Below are positions 1 to 9,494 of a stretch of 64,000 nucleotides of DNA, in pieces. The notes below the pieces were generated by a model that saw nothing but the letters and a program-made list of their open reading frames with translations, was not told where the DNA came from and did no database searches. The stretch lies in contig OY744610.1 of assembly GCA_963556255.1 (NCBI GenBank), positions 64,504,283 through 64,568,282 on the forward strand. The letters run 5' to 3'. Source of the stretch: Allolobophora icterica (taxonomy: Eukaryota; Annelida; Clitellata; Crassiclitellata; Lumbricidae). The number at the start of each line of letters is the position of its first letter. Position 1 is the stretch's first letter. The position numbers were made by a program, and so were the translations under genes.

Positions 1-516
1 GGCATGTTCGGATGAGGGTTAAACAGTTATTAGCTTTGTGAAATGGATGATTCAGTGAGAGGGTTGAAAAACCGACCCTAGGTGTCGCCAGCTTGAAAGC
101 AGTCTTAATCGTAATGGACACTCTTTGGAAATTTCACAAGAGTTCGGGGAAATAAATCGAGCAAAGAAAAACGTGTTTGGTTGAAAGAGAGCCAAAATGT
201 GACGATGTACAAGAACTCTTTGTGTGATGAAATAAGTAGAGATGCTGTGTGTAAGTAGGCCCTATTATTCGACACCTTAATTTCAGTTTAAATGAAGATT
301 GTTATTCAACACCTTAATTGTTGAAAATCATATAGTTATATGAGACCTTTAATTAAGCAAAATCTTAACTTCATTAGTTGTCGAATTCATCTAACCATGC
401 TCCGAATAATATGGAGTATCTCAACGCGGACATTCTGAATATTATTGTTCTTCGTCAACGTACAGAATATCAACGTTATGCATATTTATATTTGTACTCA
501 TGAATACTAATGAGCA
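1..516. other. AT-rich intergenic 3' flank
   Basis: No open frame of note and no recognisable RNA gene. The stretch lies beyond the probable poly(A) signal of the minus-strand gene that ends at 601. It has only scattered short matches to dispersed repeats, such as ACACCTTAATT near 270 and 310. Confidence 0.5.
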
Positions 517-522
517 TTTATT
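517..522 (-). other. candidate polyadenylation signal (AATAAA)
   Basis: The minus strand reads AATAAA about 80 nt beyond the TAG stop at 601-603. This is a normal distance for a short 3' UTR. It is the only canonical hexamer I see in the first 100 nt after the stop. The hexamer is common by chance in AT-rich DNA, so the call is moderate. Confidence 0.45.
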
Positions 523-600
523 TTGTACTATTCATTGTCTTTATAGTTATCGTATAATAATCTGTATTAATATTCACGATCATAACTAAGGTCACGTTGT

Positions 601-825
601 CTATACGTAGAACTTTCGGTGATCGCTATTTTTCTGACTTGGCTTAATCGTTTTAGTTTCATTCGATCTGCGCTGTGCTTCGGCGAATATTTCGACCTCT
701 TTCTTGATCGTTTGGTCCAGGCCGCCCTTCTTCTTGGTGGCCTTCTGCCCTGAGGTGTTCGTAGTCTCACTGGCGGTCTTTTGGTCATCCAACACACATC
801 CCTTCTTCTTAAGAACGCCCATCGC
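601..825 (-). CDS. MTBD-like gene, terminal exon (Lys-rich tail)
   Basis: The exon follows a good acceptor (TTTACATTTGCAG) and encodes AMGVLKKKGC followed by a Lys/Thr/Gln-rich tail ending HRKFYV and TAG. It joins the preceding exon in phase 0, continuing ...TFYVW|AMGV. The tail is hydrophilic, with KKK clusters and one short helical stretch (IKKEVEIFAEAQRRS). I recognise no domain in it. Confidence 0.68.
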   Translation of the reverse strand, partial: AMGVLKKKGCVLDDQKTASETTNTSGQKATKKKGGLDQTIKKEVEIFAEAQRRSNETKTIKPSQKNSDHRKFYV

Positions 826-3800
826 CTGCAAATGTAAAGTATTCGCTGTTAAACGATTCGTAATGTAACTTTTTGCTTGAAATATTATTATTACAAACAT
901 TTTAAAGCGCGCAACGTAACACAGAAATGTGAATCTGAGGCGCAGTTAATCAGTCGCCAGGTGAAGATGTCAATATATTTGAAAGCCAATGACAAGTAGT
1001 GAGTTTTGAGGCATTTCCTAAAGGAAGAGAAAGAGTTCGAGCATCTTTAGTGGCAGCAGAATGGAAATCACGAGAGCACGTGACAGTGCTACATTGAGGC
1101 TCAACCATAAGACCCATATCAGATATTTCGTAATGTACATGCTCGGGTGGAAATATCTTAGCAACTGAGATAAATCTGATCTCTTTAATAAATTTGTTAT
1201 TTTTGTATTGTTAGTAATTGTATTTAACACTGCTACAAACTTCTCATTGACCTGTAATTCACAGGATTAATAATTAAAACGTCATTGATCAGTTTCAGCG
1301 CCGCCATCTGGGGGACAGAGAAAACTCGCGTCTGGTTTATTCATTGCAAATGCATTGAGCGTATTCTTTTATGAAGCAAAAAGACGTTTAATTAATTACA
1401 CTTGGGAGTAAAACACTACCGTTCACTTACAGATGAGAATTGTTTGAACAACTTTTATTTTTCGTGTGGTTTAATTCAACAACTCACCGTTGTATATCGG
1501 CTTTAACGACACTTTTTCATATCGAAGATGATCAGTGTCGGAGGCAGAGTACAACCTCGTACTCCACGTTTATATTGCGACCGAGCCACCCGCAGTAAAG
1601 ATCCGAGAAATTAATCTCTGAGAAACCGACCGACCGGGAATCGAACCCGGGCCGCCGGCGTGGCTAGCGGGCTACAAACCCACTCGGCCACTCAGGATCT
1701 CACCGTGTCTCATCACTTTATATATAGCATCGGTTGATTCCGTTTTAAAGGTGTTGAAAGAGAACCCTCTAATCGAGTTAAAAATTACACTTGAGATGAG
1801 GAGTAAAAATTGAAGCGGAACGACATCTGTGGGCTAGGATGCAACCGTATAGAAAAAGTTTCAATGAGTTTCTTACCATTCCTCGTCTATATAATATACA
1901 GATTCCTTGCAAACTTCTAAAAGTGAGTAACAGATGCGCAGTAAAATATCAAACGTTCGTATGCAAAAAGATGGAGTACATATCACAGGATTATCCGAGT
2001 ATACATCAATTAACAAACTTCACTCGTGAATAAGATTGTATTCTGTGCTTAGCGGAAGAGGAGCTACAGAAATTTGGAGTTACGATTACGACTACGAATA
2101 TGAAGATAGTGAAAACGTCTTGCTAGTGTTTTTGAAGGATGTGCTGCTGAAGCGCAACCCTTTGGGTGGTTGGTTCGCCCACTCTCTGAAGACACCTTTT
2201 AAAACAAAGTTAGCGGTGCTATATATATCTGGGACACGTTACTGGAATATTAATATTGATGACTACTGTTTGAGAGATTCTATCATTATGAGCAAAATAA
2301 TTTCTGTCGACATCAACGGCCAGTGTTGTCACAAGATGTCGTTAAACTCCGGATCCGCCGAATGTTATAAGAGCGCTCTCTTTACACACCTTTAAAACGT
2401 TATCGCCGATGCTATATAGGCATGAGACACGGTAGGTAGCTGATTAGGGTGTCCTCGCTGTTTGAGTAGACTATGGTTCGAAGGTTATAACATACGTTCA
2501 ATGAGAACTTTTCAAAGCAATCATCGTATGGAAGTCAAAGGCATTTGTTGCCAGAAGATGTTGATGAACTGTTGGATCCATTGCTTATATCGCTCCATGG
2601 AATACACGGACAGTTAGATTGGAAGAGAATAGATTCGATTATATTGGATTAAATTGGATTGAATGGAATTTAATTAAACGAATGAATAGAGAGTATAATC
2701 ATTTGAATAGAATTGGATTGGAATGGAATATATAATATTATTAATAATATAAACGAATAGAAATGTCCAGAAATCTGTCCAGCTCATTGGCTGCTTCCAA
2801 CTAATCAATATTCATGACCAATGACGTTACTATTTACATAATGGAGACATTCCAAATTTCGGCTCGTTTAACAGTTAATTCAAAGTAAATTTAAATATAC
2901 CGCAAACGGCTGCTCTTTAAAACTAACGGATTCAAATGGGTTTACACTAATTTACATAGGTTCCGGAAAGGCTGAAAAGAACCAGCTTAACGGGTTTAAA
3001 CCATCCAGTTGCTTAGGCTGCACGGCTTCAAAAGGGATTAAACTAATTACTTTGTTGCGAAAAGGCTTAAACGAATGAGTTTAACGGGTTTAAACGGGCC
3101 AATTTAGGGCCAACTTACTTACTCCACGAGGCTTCAAACGGGATTAAACTAATTTACTTTATTTATTTATTTATTTATTCCGGATATTTCTATAGCCCCT
3201 CTCGAAGTCAACTACTACTCAAAGGTGCTCCCGACTACAGCAATATCTAGTGTTAGATAGGTTTAGAAAAGATTGGCCTGACCCAGACGTAGAACGTGGC
3301 GGCCCCTGGGCTGGCCCTCTGAACCTCGGCCAGCTTGATGGTCTTCAGGAGATCGAAGGTCCTTTCGACGATGAATTCGTGAAGGTTATCGGGGTTAAAG
3401 GTCATGAGTCGCCGGTTCATGCCCCTCGGACCGTCAGGAGAGCAGAAACTCTGAACTTTGGACCACGCCTAACTCAAAAGAAAGTAGAAAATTAATTATA
3501 TGAATTTTTTATAAAAATGTAAAGTTCTGAACAAATAATGAAAATAACACAAATTAATAATAATAATAATAGCCACAGTAATGACGATAATAATAATCTA
3601 GTTTTTCTTTTCTAATGTCGGTGTTGTAAATCGACCAACGTTTTCCGTAAAATGACAACTTGGACACCTTTACAACGTTTTTGACCCATGCTATATATTC
3701 ATGGTCTGATTTAGTCGTAACATTCGAAAGCTGTTGTGCCAATTGCGTTCTGTCTCATGAATAAAACGGCGAACAATGTTTTTCATTTAAAGAACAAGAA

Positions 3801-6247
3801 CAAGAGCAGCAACGACATAAAAGAAATGCTTGGAACTGCTCTTTGTACCTCTTTTATTATTATTACTTATATTATTATTAGTAATCCTTTTTGTTAGTGT
3901 AGCATCGTGCATTTTCCACCTAGTGCCAGAAATGCACATGTCTGGATCAGCTATGAGTGCAGATAATGCTAGGACATCTGCACACTTTCTAAAATGAAAA
4001 AATTTGTTCGAAATGTTTTTGTTGGATTTACCACTACTTACATAGGACATAAGCACTTCGAGCTTGAAAATGTATTTATTTCTATTATTTAATCAATTTT
4101 TCCAATTGATTAGTAGCAGTCTGTACCCTGATTACTATACAGCTATGCTTTATGCCAATGAAGCAATATTACAGAAACCTGGGTATGCGTTATACGAGGT
4201 TTATCAGTGTAATCGATCCAACAGCTTTACCAGTCAACGTTTGGTCAATTAATAATTTCGTGGTTTGTTCTTCCTTTATAGCATCGTTAGAGTACGTTAT
4301 GAAGGTGTGTAAAGCGAGAACTCTGGCCAAAAGGCTACTGTGTCTCATGTTTTTATAGCACCAAACGATCCATTATAAAGGTGTCTTAAGAGAGCGGATT
4401 GGTCAATAGTCTACGCTATTCAATAATTTATAGATCATTACCTGCCGTTATAAAGGTGTTAAAAGAGATCGCCGCTGTAATCCATAGAATACTCTATTAT
4501 TACCTCTGTTGTTCCCTCGTCTTCTCCAAGAAGAAGGAGTGCGGCCTGCATGACTCTATGGACGAGAGGAGACGGTTTGGCGTAGCTGCGTATCTCGCAC
4601 ATCGTCTTCTTGTCCATGGCCAAGATGGGCATCCGAATCTCGCGCGTGTCCAGGGCGTCGGCCAACTCCAGGGCGGCCTTCATAGGACCTCGAAGGAAAC
4701 GATCCAGCCTAGAAGATCGGATGTTGTCCAGTCTGGCTATGATGGCGTCGCGGTCCTTCGCTTCGCACGCCTCTCTCAGAGCTTCAAAGGAAATATTAAA
4801 GCTCCGTTGACAAAAGTCTGTCAGAGATTCATTGTGAAATAGAAGATAAAAGCTGATTGTATTATACGATTCCCAAGGTCCTGGACACAGGGCCAGCGCA
4901 TTGCAGGGTTTGTCGCTTACTTTCCAGCTTATTAAGCTGACATCAAATTCTACTGGACCGAGAGAAGAGCATGTAAGAAATGTATCAAGTGCAAGGGTTG
5001 TTCAGAACATATGCAATAAATCAATAAATTGAGAGGATGTTAATGAATCTTTAAATAAAACAAATTGCGGATATATTAGACACTTATTCTAATGAACAGG
5101 TTACACATTGGGAAAATAAAGAGATTAAAAAAATAAATGAGCAAGTGAGACAGCCAGCCAGTAACCAAGCCAGTCATCCAGTCAGCCAGCCAATCATCCA
5201 TTCAGCCAGCCAGTCATCCAGTCAGCCATCCAATCATCCAGTCAGCCAGCCAGTCATCCAGTCAGCCAGCCAGTCATCCAGTCATATAACCAGTCAACCA
5301 GCCAGTCAGTCAGTAATCCAGCCAGACAAACGGTCAGTCAGTAATCCAGCCAGACAAACAGTCAGTCAGTAATCCAGCCAGACTAACAGTCTGTAGGTTA
5401 GAGAGCCAGTCAGCCAGTCATGCAGCCAGCCAACCGGTAATCCAATCAGCCTAACCAGTGAGTGAGTGAGTGAGTGAGTGAGTGAGTGAGTGAGTGAGTG
5501 AGTGAGTGAGTGAGTGAGTGAGTGAGTGAGTGAGTGAGTGAGTGAGTGAGTGAGTGAGTGAGTGAGTGAGTGAGTGAGTGAGTGAGTGAGTGAGTGAGTG
5601 AGTGAGTGAGTGAGTGAGTGAGTGAGTGAGTGAGTGAGTGAGTGAGTGAGTGAGTGAGTGAGTGAGTGAGTGAGTGAGTGAGTGAGTGATGAGTGATGAG
5701 TGAGTGAGTGAGTGAGTGAGTGAGTGAGTGAGTGAGTGAGTGAGTGAGTGAGTGAGTGGGTGAGTGGGTGAGAGGGTGAGTGGGTGAGTGAGTGAGTGAG
5801 TGGGTGAGTGGGTGAGTGAGTGAGTGAGTGAGTGAGTGAGTGAGTGAGTGAGTGAGTGAGTGAGTGAGTGAGTGAGTGAGTGAGTGAGTGAGTGAGTGAG
5901 TGAGTGAGTGAGTGAGTGAGTGAGTGAGTGAGTGAGTGAGTGAGTGAGTGAGTGAGCGAGTAATAAAATGGCAGCGATTGAAATACAATCTCCTGTACCG
6001 TTATCATGACTGTCGATTGTATGGAGAAGTCTTCTTGCCTTCCTCAGTTCGTCCGGAGCTTTTCCCTTCCTCGAAGTCACGACTCCGTTATCAGCATCCC
6101 CATCCTCATCCTCGTCGTAAGCAGCATCGTCGCCTGCCTCAGCAGCTCCAGCCTCGTCGTAGTCAACGATGGCTGATCTCAGCAGCTCAAGGTCGTAGAC
6201 GCGGATTGCTCCCTGCAACTTGTTCAGCTTCATTTGCTCGTTGAGAA
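601..6247 (-). CDS. dynein stalk-tip (MTBD)-like protein, C-terminal four exons, joined
   Basis: Four minus-strand exons (6247-5999, 4817-4504, 3468-3283, 825-601) join in frame through phases 1, 0 and 0 to give the last 323 residues of a protein; its 5' exons are not found here. In order: helical segments of the type xxAIxxxDxxxLxxAI, an acidic insert (YDEDEDGDADNG), more helix (ALREACEAKDRDAIIARL), then a block matching the dynein heavy chain microtubule-binding domain. That block has KKTMCEIRSYAKPSPLV, MQAALLLLGED, a following W, RLMTFNPDNL, and RASPGAATFYVW. In dynein heavy chains the equivalents are ExxSxxxPPxxV, LLLGE, W, NFDKDNI and SxACGxxxxW. Here the protein ends in a lysine-rich tail of about 65 residues with no AAA5/AAA6 modules, so this is an MTBD-like domain without the rest of the motor. 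A role in binding microtubules or cilia is inferred from the domain only. A degenerate dynein gene is the alternative, but the intact frame and clean splice phases argue against it. Confidence 0.72.
1624..1765 (-). repeat. tRNA-derived SINE head plus dispersed module
   Basis: On the minus strand there is a box A-like TGGCCGAGTGGG (1679-1690) and, 30 nt on, a perfect box B-like GGGTTCGATTCCC (1636-1648). The 5' and 3' ends of the would-be tRNA do not pair into an acceptor stem, so it is not a functional tRNA gene. The neighbouring 1717-1765 is a copy of the window-wide GCTATATA / CACCTTTAAAA module. Confidence 0.6.
2188..2450 (+). repeat. two copies of the ACACCTTTAAAA...GCTATATA module
   Basis: Two direct copies lie about 190 nt apart (2193-2230 and 2385-2440). 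The second continues into ATGAGACACGGTAGGTAGCTGATT, the same context that introduces the box A of SINE copies elsewhere. Between them, 2310-2345 carries the CAAGATGTCGTTAA module that accompanies this family. Confidence 0.55.
3142..3245 (-). repeat. truncated SINE 3' tail
   Basis: Read on the minus strand this is GTCGGGAGCACCTTTGAGTA, then GGCTATAGAAATATCCGGAA, then (TAAA)n. It matches the 3' half of the complete SINE at 41069-41302. The tRNA-like head is missing. Confidence 0.6.
3283..3468 (-). CDS. MTBD-like gene, exon carrying the second half of the MTBD
   Basis: The acceptor is ...TTTGAGTTAG and the donor TGG|GTCAGG; the exon is 186 nt, phase 0 at both ends. It encodes AWSKVQSFCSPDGPRGMNRR, then LMTFNPDNL and ASPGAATFYVW. 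W in the second position and the S-x-GAA-x-x-x-x-W element sit where dynein MTBDs have their conserved W and the SxACGxxxxW motif before the descending stalk helix. Confidence 0.72.
3469..4503 (-). other. intron with dispersed-repeat copies
   Basis: The 1.03-kb intron contains (TAA)n remnants, a GGACACCTTTACAACG...GCTATATA copy (about 3660-3700) and a minus-strand box-A/ACACCTTTATAA copy (about 4330-4420). The open frames at 3787-4056 and 4064-4358 show no recognisable domain. Confidence 0.5.
4504..4817 (-). CDS. MTBD-like gene, exon with helical repeat and first half of the MTBD
   Basis: Acceptor CTCTGACAG|AC and donor GAG|GTAATA; 314 nt, entering in phase 1 (split Asp codon) and leaving in phase 0. 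It encodes DFCQRSFNISFEALREACEA, a helix with alternating charges, then EIRSYAKPSPLVHRVMQAAL and LLLGEDEGTTE. The last two elements align with the opening helix of dynein MTBDs (SxxxPPxxVxxVxxAxxxLLGE). Four of the open reading frames overlapping it on either strand are shadows. Confidence 0.73.
5138..5456 (+). repeat. degenerate CAGC/CAGT/CATC tetranucleotide array
   Basis: Tandem CAGCCAGTCATCCAGT-type tetramers with many substitutions. The apparent open frames rich in Ser, Gln and Pro are repeat translation. Confidence 0.8.
5457..5959 (+). repeat. (TGAG)n microsatellite, about 500 bp
   Basis: Nearly pure TGAG, about 125 copies, with a short interruption at 5689-5702 (GTGATGAGTGATGAG) and a TGGG-variant patch at 5757-5815. 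The Leu-Thr-His-Ser repeat frames read on the minus strand are artefacts of the tract. Confidence 0.97.
5999..6247 (-). CDS. MTBD-like gene, upstream internal exon with acidic insert
   Basis: Acceptor TTCGTTCTTAG|TT and donor AACG|GTACAG; 249 nt, phase 1 at both ends. It encodes LNEQMKLNKLQGAIRVYDLE, LLRSAIVDYDEAGAA, an acidic run (YDEDEDGDADNG) and ELRKARRLLHTIDS. The L-x-x-AI-x-x-x-D-x-x-x-L-x-x-AI spacing recurs in the next exon, suggesting a helical-hairpin repeat. There is no start codon in a good context, so at least one more upstream exon is needed; I could not find it. Confidence 0.65.
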
Positions 6248-7543
6248 CTAAGAACGAACACAGCAATTACTTCGCTAAAAATGTAATTGTAATTTCGAAT
6301 TGTAATTTGTTATTGTAATCGTAATCGTAATTATGATTGTAATTGTAGTTGTAGTTGTTGTTTTATAATCCTAATCCTAACTCTAATCCTAATTCTAATT
6401 TATAACCCGTATTCTCTCTCTACAATACAATTTGGTTGATTTAACGACATCTTGCGACTACAAGGGTCAGTGACGATAACCTTATCCTTAAGTACTGATG
6501 CTTGGTTAGTAATTTGCTGTTTAGTCGTGCTGTGTCATAACAAAGATGAATAGCGTCGCCCTCCTCCTTTAGCCAGGCTTGGGACTGGCATTGCCATATG
6601 TAGGGTAATGACAATGTTAAATCGCGTGCTTTCGAGGTTATTAGTCAACGCGTTGCTGTAAGGTAATTATACACGAGTGAAATGATTTATTTATACCTCG
6701 GAAGACCCAATTTAAAGGTGTGTAAGTAGTGTTAAACAATTTTACTATAGTATTAATTCAAATAAGCAATTAAACAGTTTCTAAACTAATTATAATAATA
6801 ATAATATTTATTATTGTGCATGCATTTGATAAGCGCCACTATCTAATGACGAAGCCTCAATCGATGGCGCTGAGCATTTGAATGAAGATTTTTGCTCAAA
6901 TTCTAACCGAATGACGACTTCTTATGCATATTTGAACCTTCTATGTACGAATTTTGTCAGTCTTAAAGTCAGAGGTTCAAATCCCCGCCAGGACAGAAAT
7001 CTGTTTTACATCTGCACCCCCTATAGCCAACCCGGCTATTAATTAGTACCCTGACCGTACACCCTCAGTTGGAAGATCAAGAGGCGAGGGAGAAGACTGG
7101 CCGAGACTGAGAAAATGAAATCGCTAATACTTAATACCTACTGCTGCCTATAATACTATACAGATTTTCTCCAATCGACGTCAACACTCTGCTTTGTCGT
7201 AAGATGTCGTTAACCTATTGTAATTTTAATTGTAATTATTGACTTATATAGCGTCTATTCAAGAGAAATTGATCAGAATCCATAGCATATGAATCGACAC
7301 AATCTTCAAAAAGAAACGGAAGGTTGACAACACAAGATGTCCCTAAACGCTGCATATTACGAACATTTAATTCTTTTTGGACACCTTTAAATTGTACACA
7401 CTTGGCACTATAAATAAATTCTCATTCATTTATTGCTATAATTATGGTGTGATGTTGTTTCTTAGGATGACGTTGACGTTAACGGCTCAAACAGCCGCAA
7501 GATGTCGTTAATAAGTAGAAAATAATACGAATTTTTCATGTGC
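6248..7543. other. repeat-derived intergenic or intronic DNA
   Basis: Contains TAATTGTAAT-type repeats (6285-6410), a minus-strand module GACGCTATTC / GGCTTGGGACTGGCA (6535-6600) seen in many places, a short (ATA)n, a SINE-B copy (6955-7215), and dispersed ACGACATC modules. No exon of the upstream part of the MTBD-like gene was identified here. Confidence 0.45.
6955..7215 (+). repeat. SINE-B copy
   Basis: A box B-like GAGGTTCAAATCCCCGCC is followed by CAGAAATCTG, ACCGTACACCCTCAGTTGG, GAGGCGAGGGAGAAGACTGG, and the CTGCTGCCTATA...CAGATTTTCTCC block. The same order is seen, inverted, at 15585-15895, 35760-35990 and 40135-40370. Confidence 0.6.
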
Positions 7544-7856
7544 ATATCGTCTGTTTAGAGTGCAAAGGTGCTATCTCCATTTTGGTCATTTTTCAGGAGA
7601 GCAAATCTAAACTTTTGATAGTTGCTACAAATCCAATAGTTTTTATGTGATTGTGATTTATAATCATTTGGATATTAAATTATTTCCCTAGTTGGAATGT
7701 TGTAATTATTTTAAATTTTGTGACGCCTCGCCTTAAAAAATGCAAAATAACAGCAAGTAACCAACGACCACTTATGCTTGTAACAGACGATAGCACCTTT
7801 GCACATTTCAAAATATTTTCTTATCTGGAGATAGCTATAATTTTGCAACAACTTAA

Positions 7857-8694
7857 CCCTCGAATGCCCAAGGGGGGGGGTCCGACCGGACCCCAGACCC
7901 GCTTTTCACGGATAACTTTAGAACGGCTACGAAATTGTAGAAATGCTTTTAGGACATCCTAAAGCATTCAATTGGGCTTCGTATGTTATATTTTGCGTGA
8001 TTATACTACCACCCTGTAGCCCACAACCATAGCATATACCAAGGACACCCCCAAGATATGCGGCTGATGGTCATACTGGCATATAGTTTGCCAACCCAGA
8101 AATAAATTATTTTAACGCACGTTATTGTGAAATACCATATATCAGTCGATTGCAAATTGAATTTGGGAAATAACAAGCCAAATCCCGTAAAAATATTCCA
8201 TTCCTGTACCCCACAACCATAGCATATACCAAGGACACCCCAAGATATGCGGCTGGTGGTCATACTGGCATATGGTTTACCAACCCAGAAATAAATTTTT
8301 AGCGCAAGTTATTGTAAAATACCATGTATCAGTCGAATGCAAATTGAATTTGGATTATAACAAGCCAAATCCCGTTAAAATATTCCAATCCTGTACCCCA
8401 CAACCAGGGAACAACTACATGCGTACAATTAAATACATGCGAAAAATCCCGAAATTGCAAAGAAACAACAAAAGAGTAGGCCCCCTATTAAAGTTCAAAT
8501 AAAGTTTCACCAGGTGGCGCTATTGTGAAATACCATATATCAGTCGATTGCAAATTGAATTTGGATTATAACAAGCCAAATTCCGTTAAAATATTCCAAT
8601 CCGTTCTCCAGATATCACAATGAAAACATTGGGGTCCGGTCGGACCCCCCCGTTGGGCATTCGTGTACCAAAAAATAGCTTGGGCACTCGAGTG
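7857..8694. mobile_element. piggyBac-like element 1 (non-autonomous)
   Basis: Flanked by TTAA at 7853-7856 and 8695-8698. The left end CCCTCGAATGCCCAAGG and right end (inverted) CACTCGAGTGCCCAAGC form a 17-bp imperfect TIR. A subterminal palindrome GGGGTCCGACCGGACCCC lies inside the left end, and its counterpart GGGGTCCGGTCGGACCCC inside the right. TTAA duplication and a CCY-type terminus are piggyBac superfamily hallmarks. It holds no transposase fragment, only an internal tandem repeat. It is nested in the transposon at 7544-9494. Confidence 0.72.
8013..8610. repeat. about 190-bp tandem repeat inside piggyBac-like element 1
   Basis: Units begin CCTGTAGCCCACAACCATAG at 8013, again at 8203 and (partial) 8390, with a further partial unit from about 8521. 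Shared blocks include CATATACCAAGGACACCC and CCAAATCCCGT(T)AAAATATTCC. The translated frames in it carry no known domain. Confidence 0.8.
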
Positions 8695-9494
8695 TTAAAT
8701 TTGCGATTAAAAATTACTTTTTACAGAAAAAAATATTATAAAATAATAAATAATGATTTGTGTAAATTGCATTGATTTATTTGAACAATTTAATATAAAA
8801 TTTAGAAGCTGAAAAATTTATTATTAGTACACACTCGAAGTTCGAAACTAACGGTTAAAAATGATGTTGGCCCTTCATAATATTTTCAGCTGCATACAAT
8901 TATAGGGTTAAGGAATCAATATTTGCAAAATCTTAATTTATGTATTCTGTGACCATAATTGATTCACTGATATCAGTTTCATGAAATTTGGATTTTACTT
9001 CAATATTTTCTCTTGACTCATGAGATTCACCGACATCAAAGTTTAGCCTACTTCGGATTTCTATCGACACGCGAGATTCGTCGACATCAAGTTACCATGA
9101 TTAAATGCAATAATATTTTCAGAATAATAAGTCTAACTAATGCAAAATGTTACGAACATGATAGTTAGAAACTTGCAATTTTCATTTAAAATACTTTTGG
9201 ATTAGTCTTCAGCACGACGCCGTACGTATACTAAATTAAACCATGGAACCTATTTTTTGGTAAACACATACTGCAGTAGGCCCTAGCTCTATAGGAGATA
9301 GAACCTTTGCACATTTCAAAACTAGGTTGTTGGAGATAGCACCAATATTAAAATAGTTGCTGCGTTTTTATTTACACTGTAAATGATACCACCTTTTCAC
9401 AGTTCAAACACTACATTGGTAGCAATAGAATAAAACAATAAAAAAAATTTTGAAAATTTGGAGATAGCACCTTTGCACTCTAAGCAGACGATAT

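Larger units (their letters stand above)
826..3282 (-). other. last intron of the MTBD-like gene, repeat-filled
   Basis: This 2.46-kb intron holds a tRNA-like SINE (1624-1765), two copies of the dispersed AGACACCTTTAAAA module (about 2190 and 2385), a GGAATGGAATT-type degenerate repeat (2620-2760), degenerate repeats of the type GGCTTCAAAAGGGATTAAACT (2880-3140), and a SINE/LINE-like 3' tail (3142-3245). The short open frames on both strands (for example 1839-2033 and 2036-2395) fall in these repeats and show no protein-like conservation. Confidence 0.55.
4818..5998 (-). other. intron dominated by (TGAG)n
   Basis: The intron runs from the donor AACG|GTACAG at 5998 to the acceptor at 4818. 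About 800 nt of its 1.18 kb is simple or degenerate repeat (5138-5959). The rest (4818-5137) is unique AT-rich sequence without a gene. Confidence 0.6.
7544..9494. mobile_element. TIR-bearing DNA transposon (non-autonomous), interrupted
   Basis: The ends are 35-bp inverted repeats with one mismatch: 7544-7578 begins ATATCGTCTGTTTAGAGTGC, and 9460-9494 is its reverse complement. Interior copies of GATAGCACCTTTGCAC recur near both ends (about 7790, 9300, 9340). There is no transposase frame. The flanks match a dispersed repeat found elsewhere (AATACGAATTTTTCATGTGC), so the element landed in an older repeat. A TA target duplication is possible but cannot be separated from the TIR. Without the nested insertion the element would be about 1.1 kb. 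A Tc1/mariner-like origin is only a guess from the TA. Confidence 0.65.

Noticed and set aside
5366..6007. Three long overlapping frames of Leu-Thr-His-Ser repeats
   Set aside because: Direct translation of (TGAG)n in all frames. Only the first part of one frame (5999-6247) is supported as an exon, by splice signals and composition.
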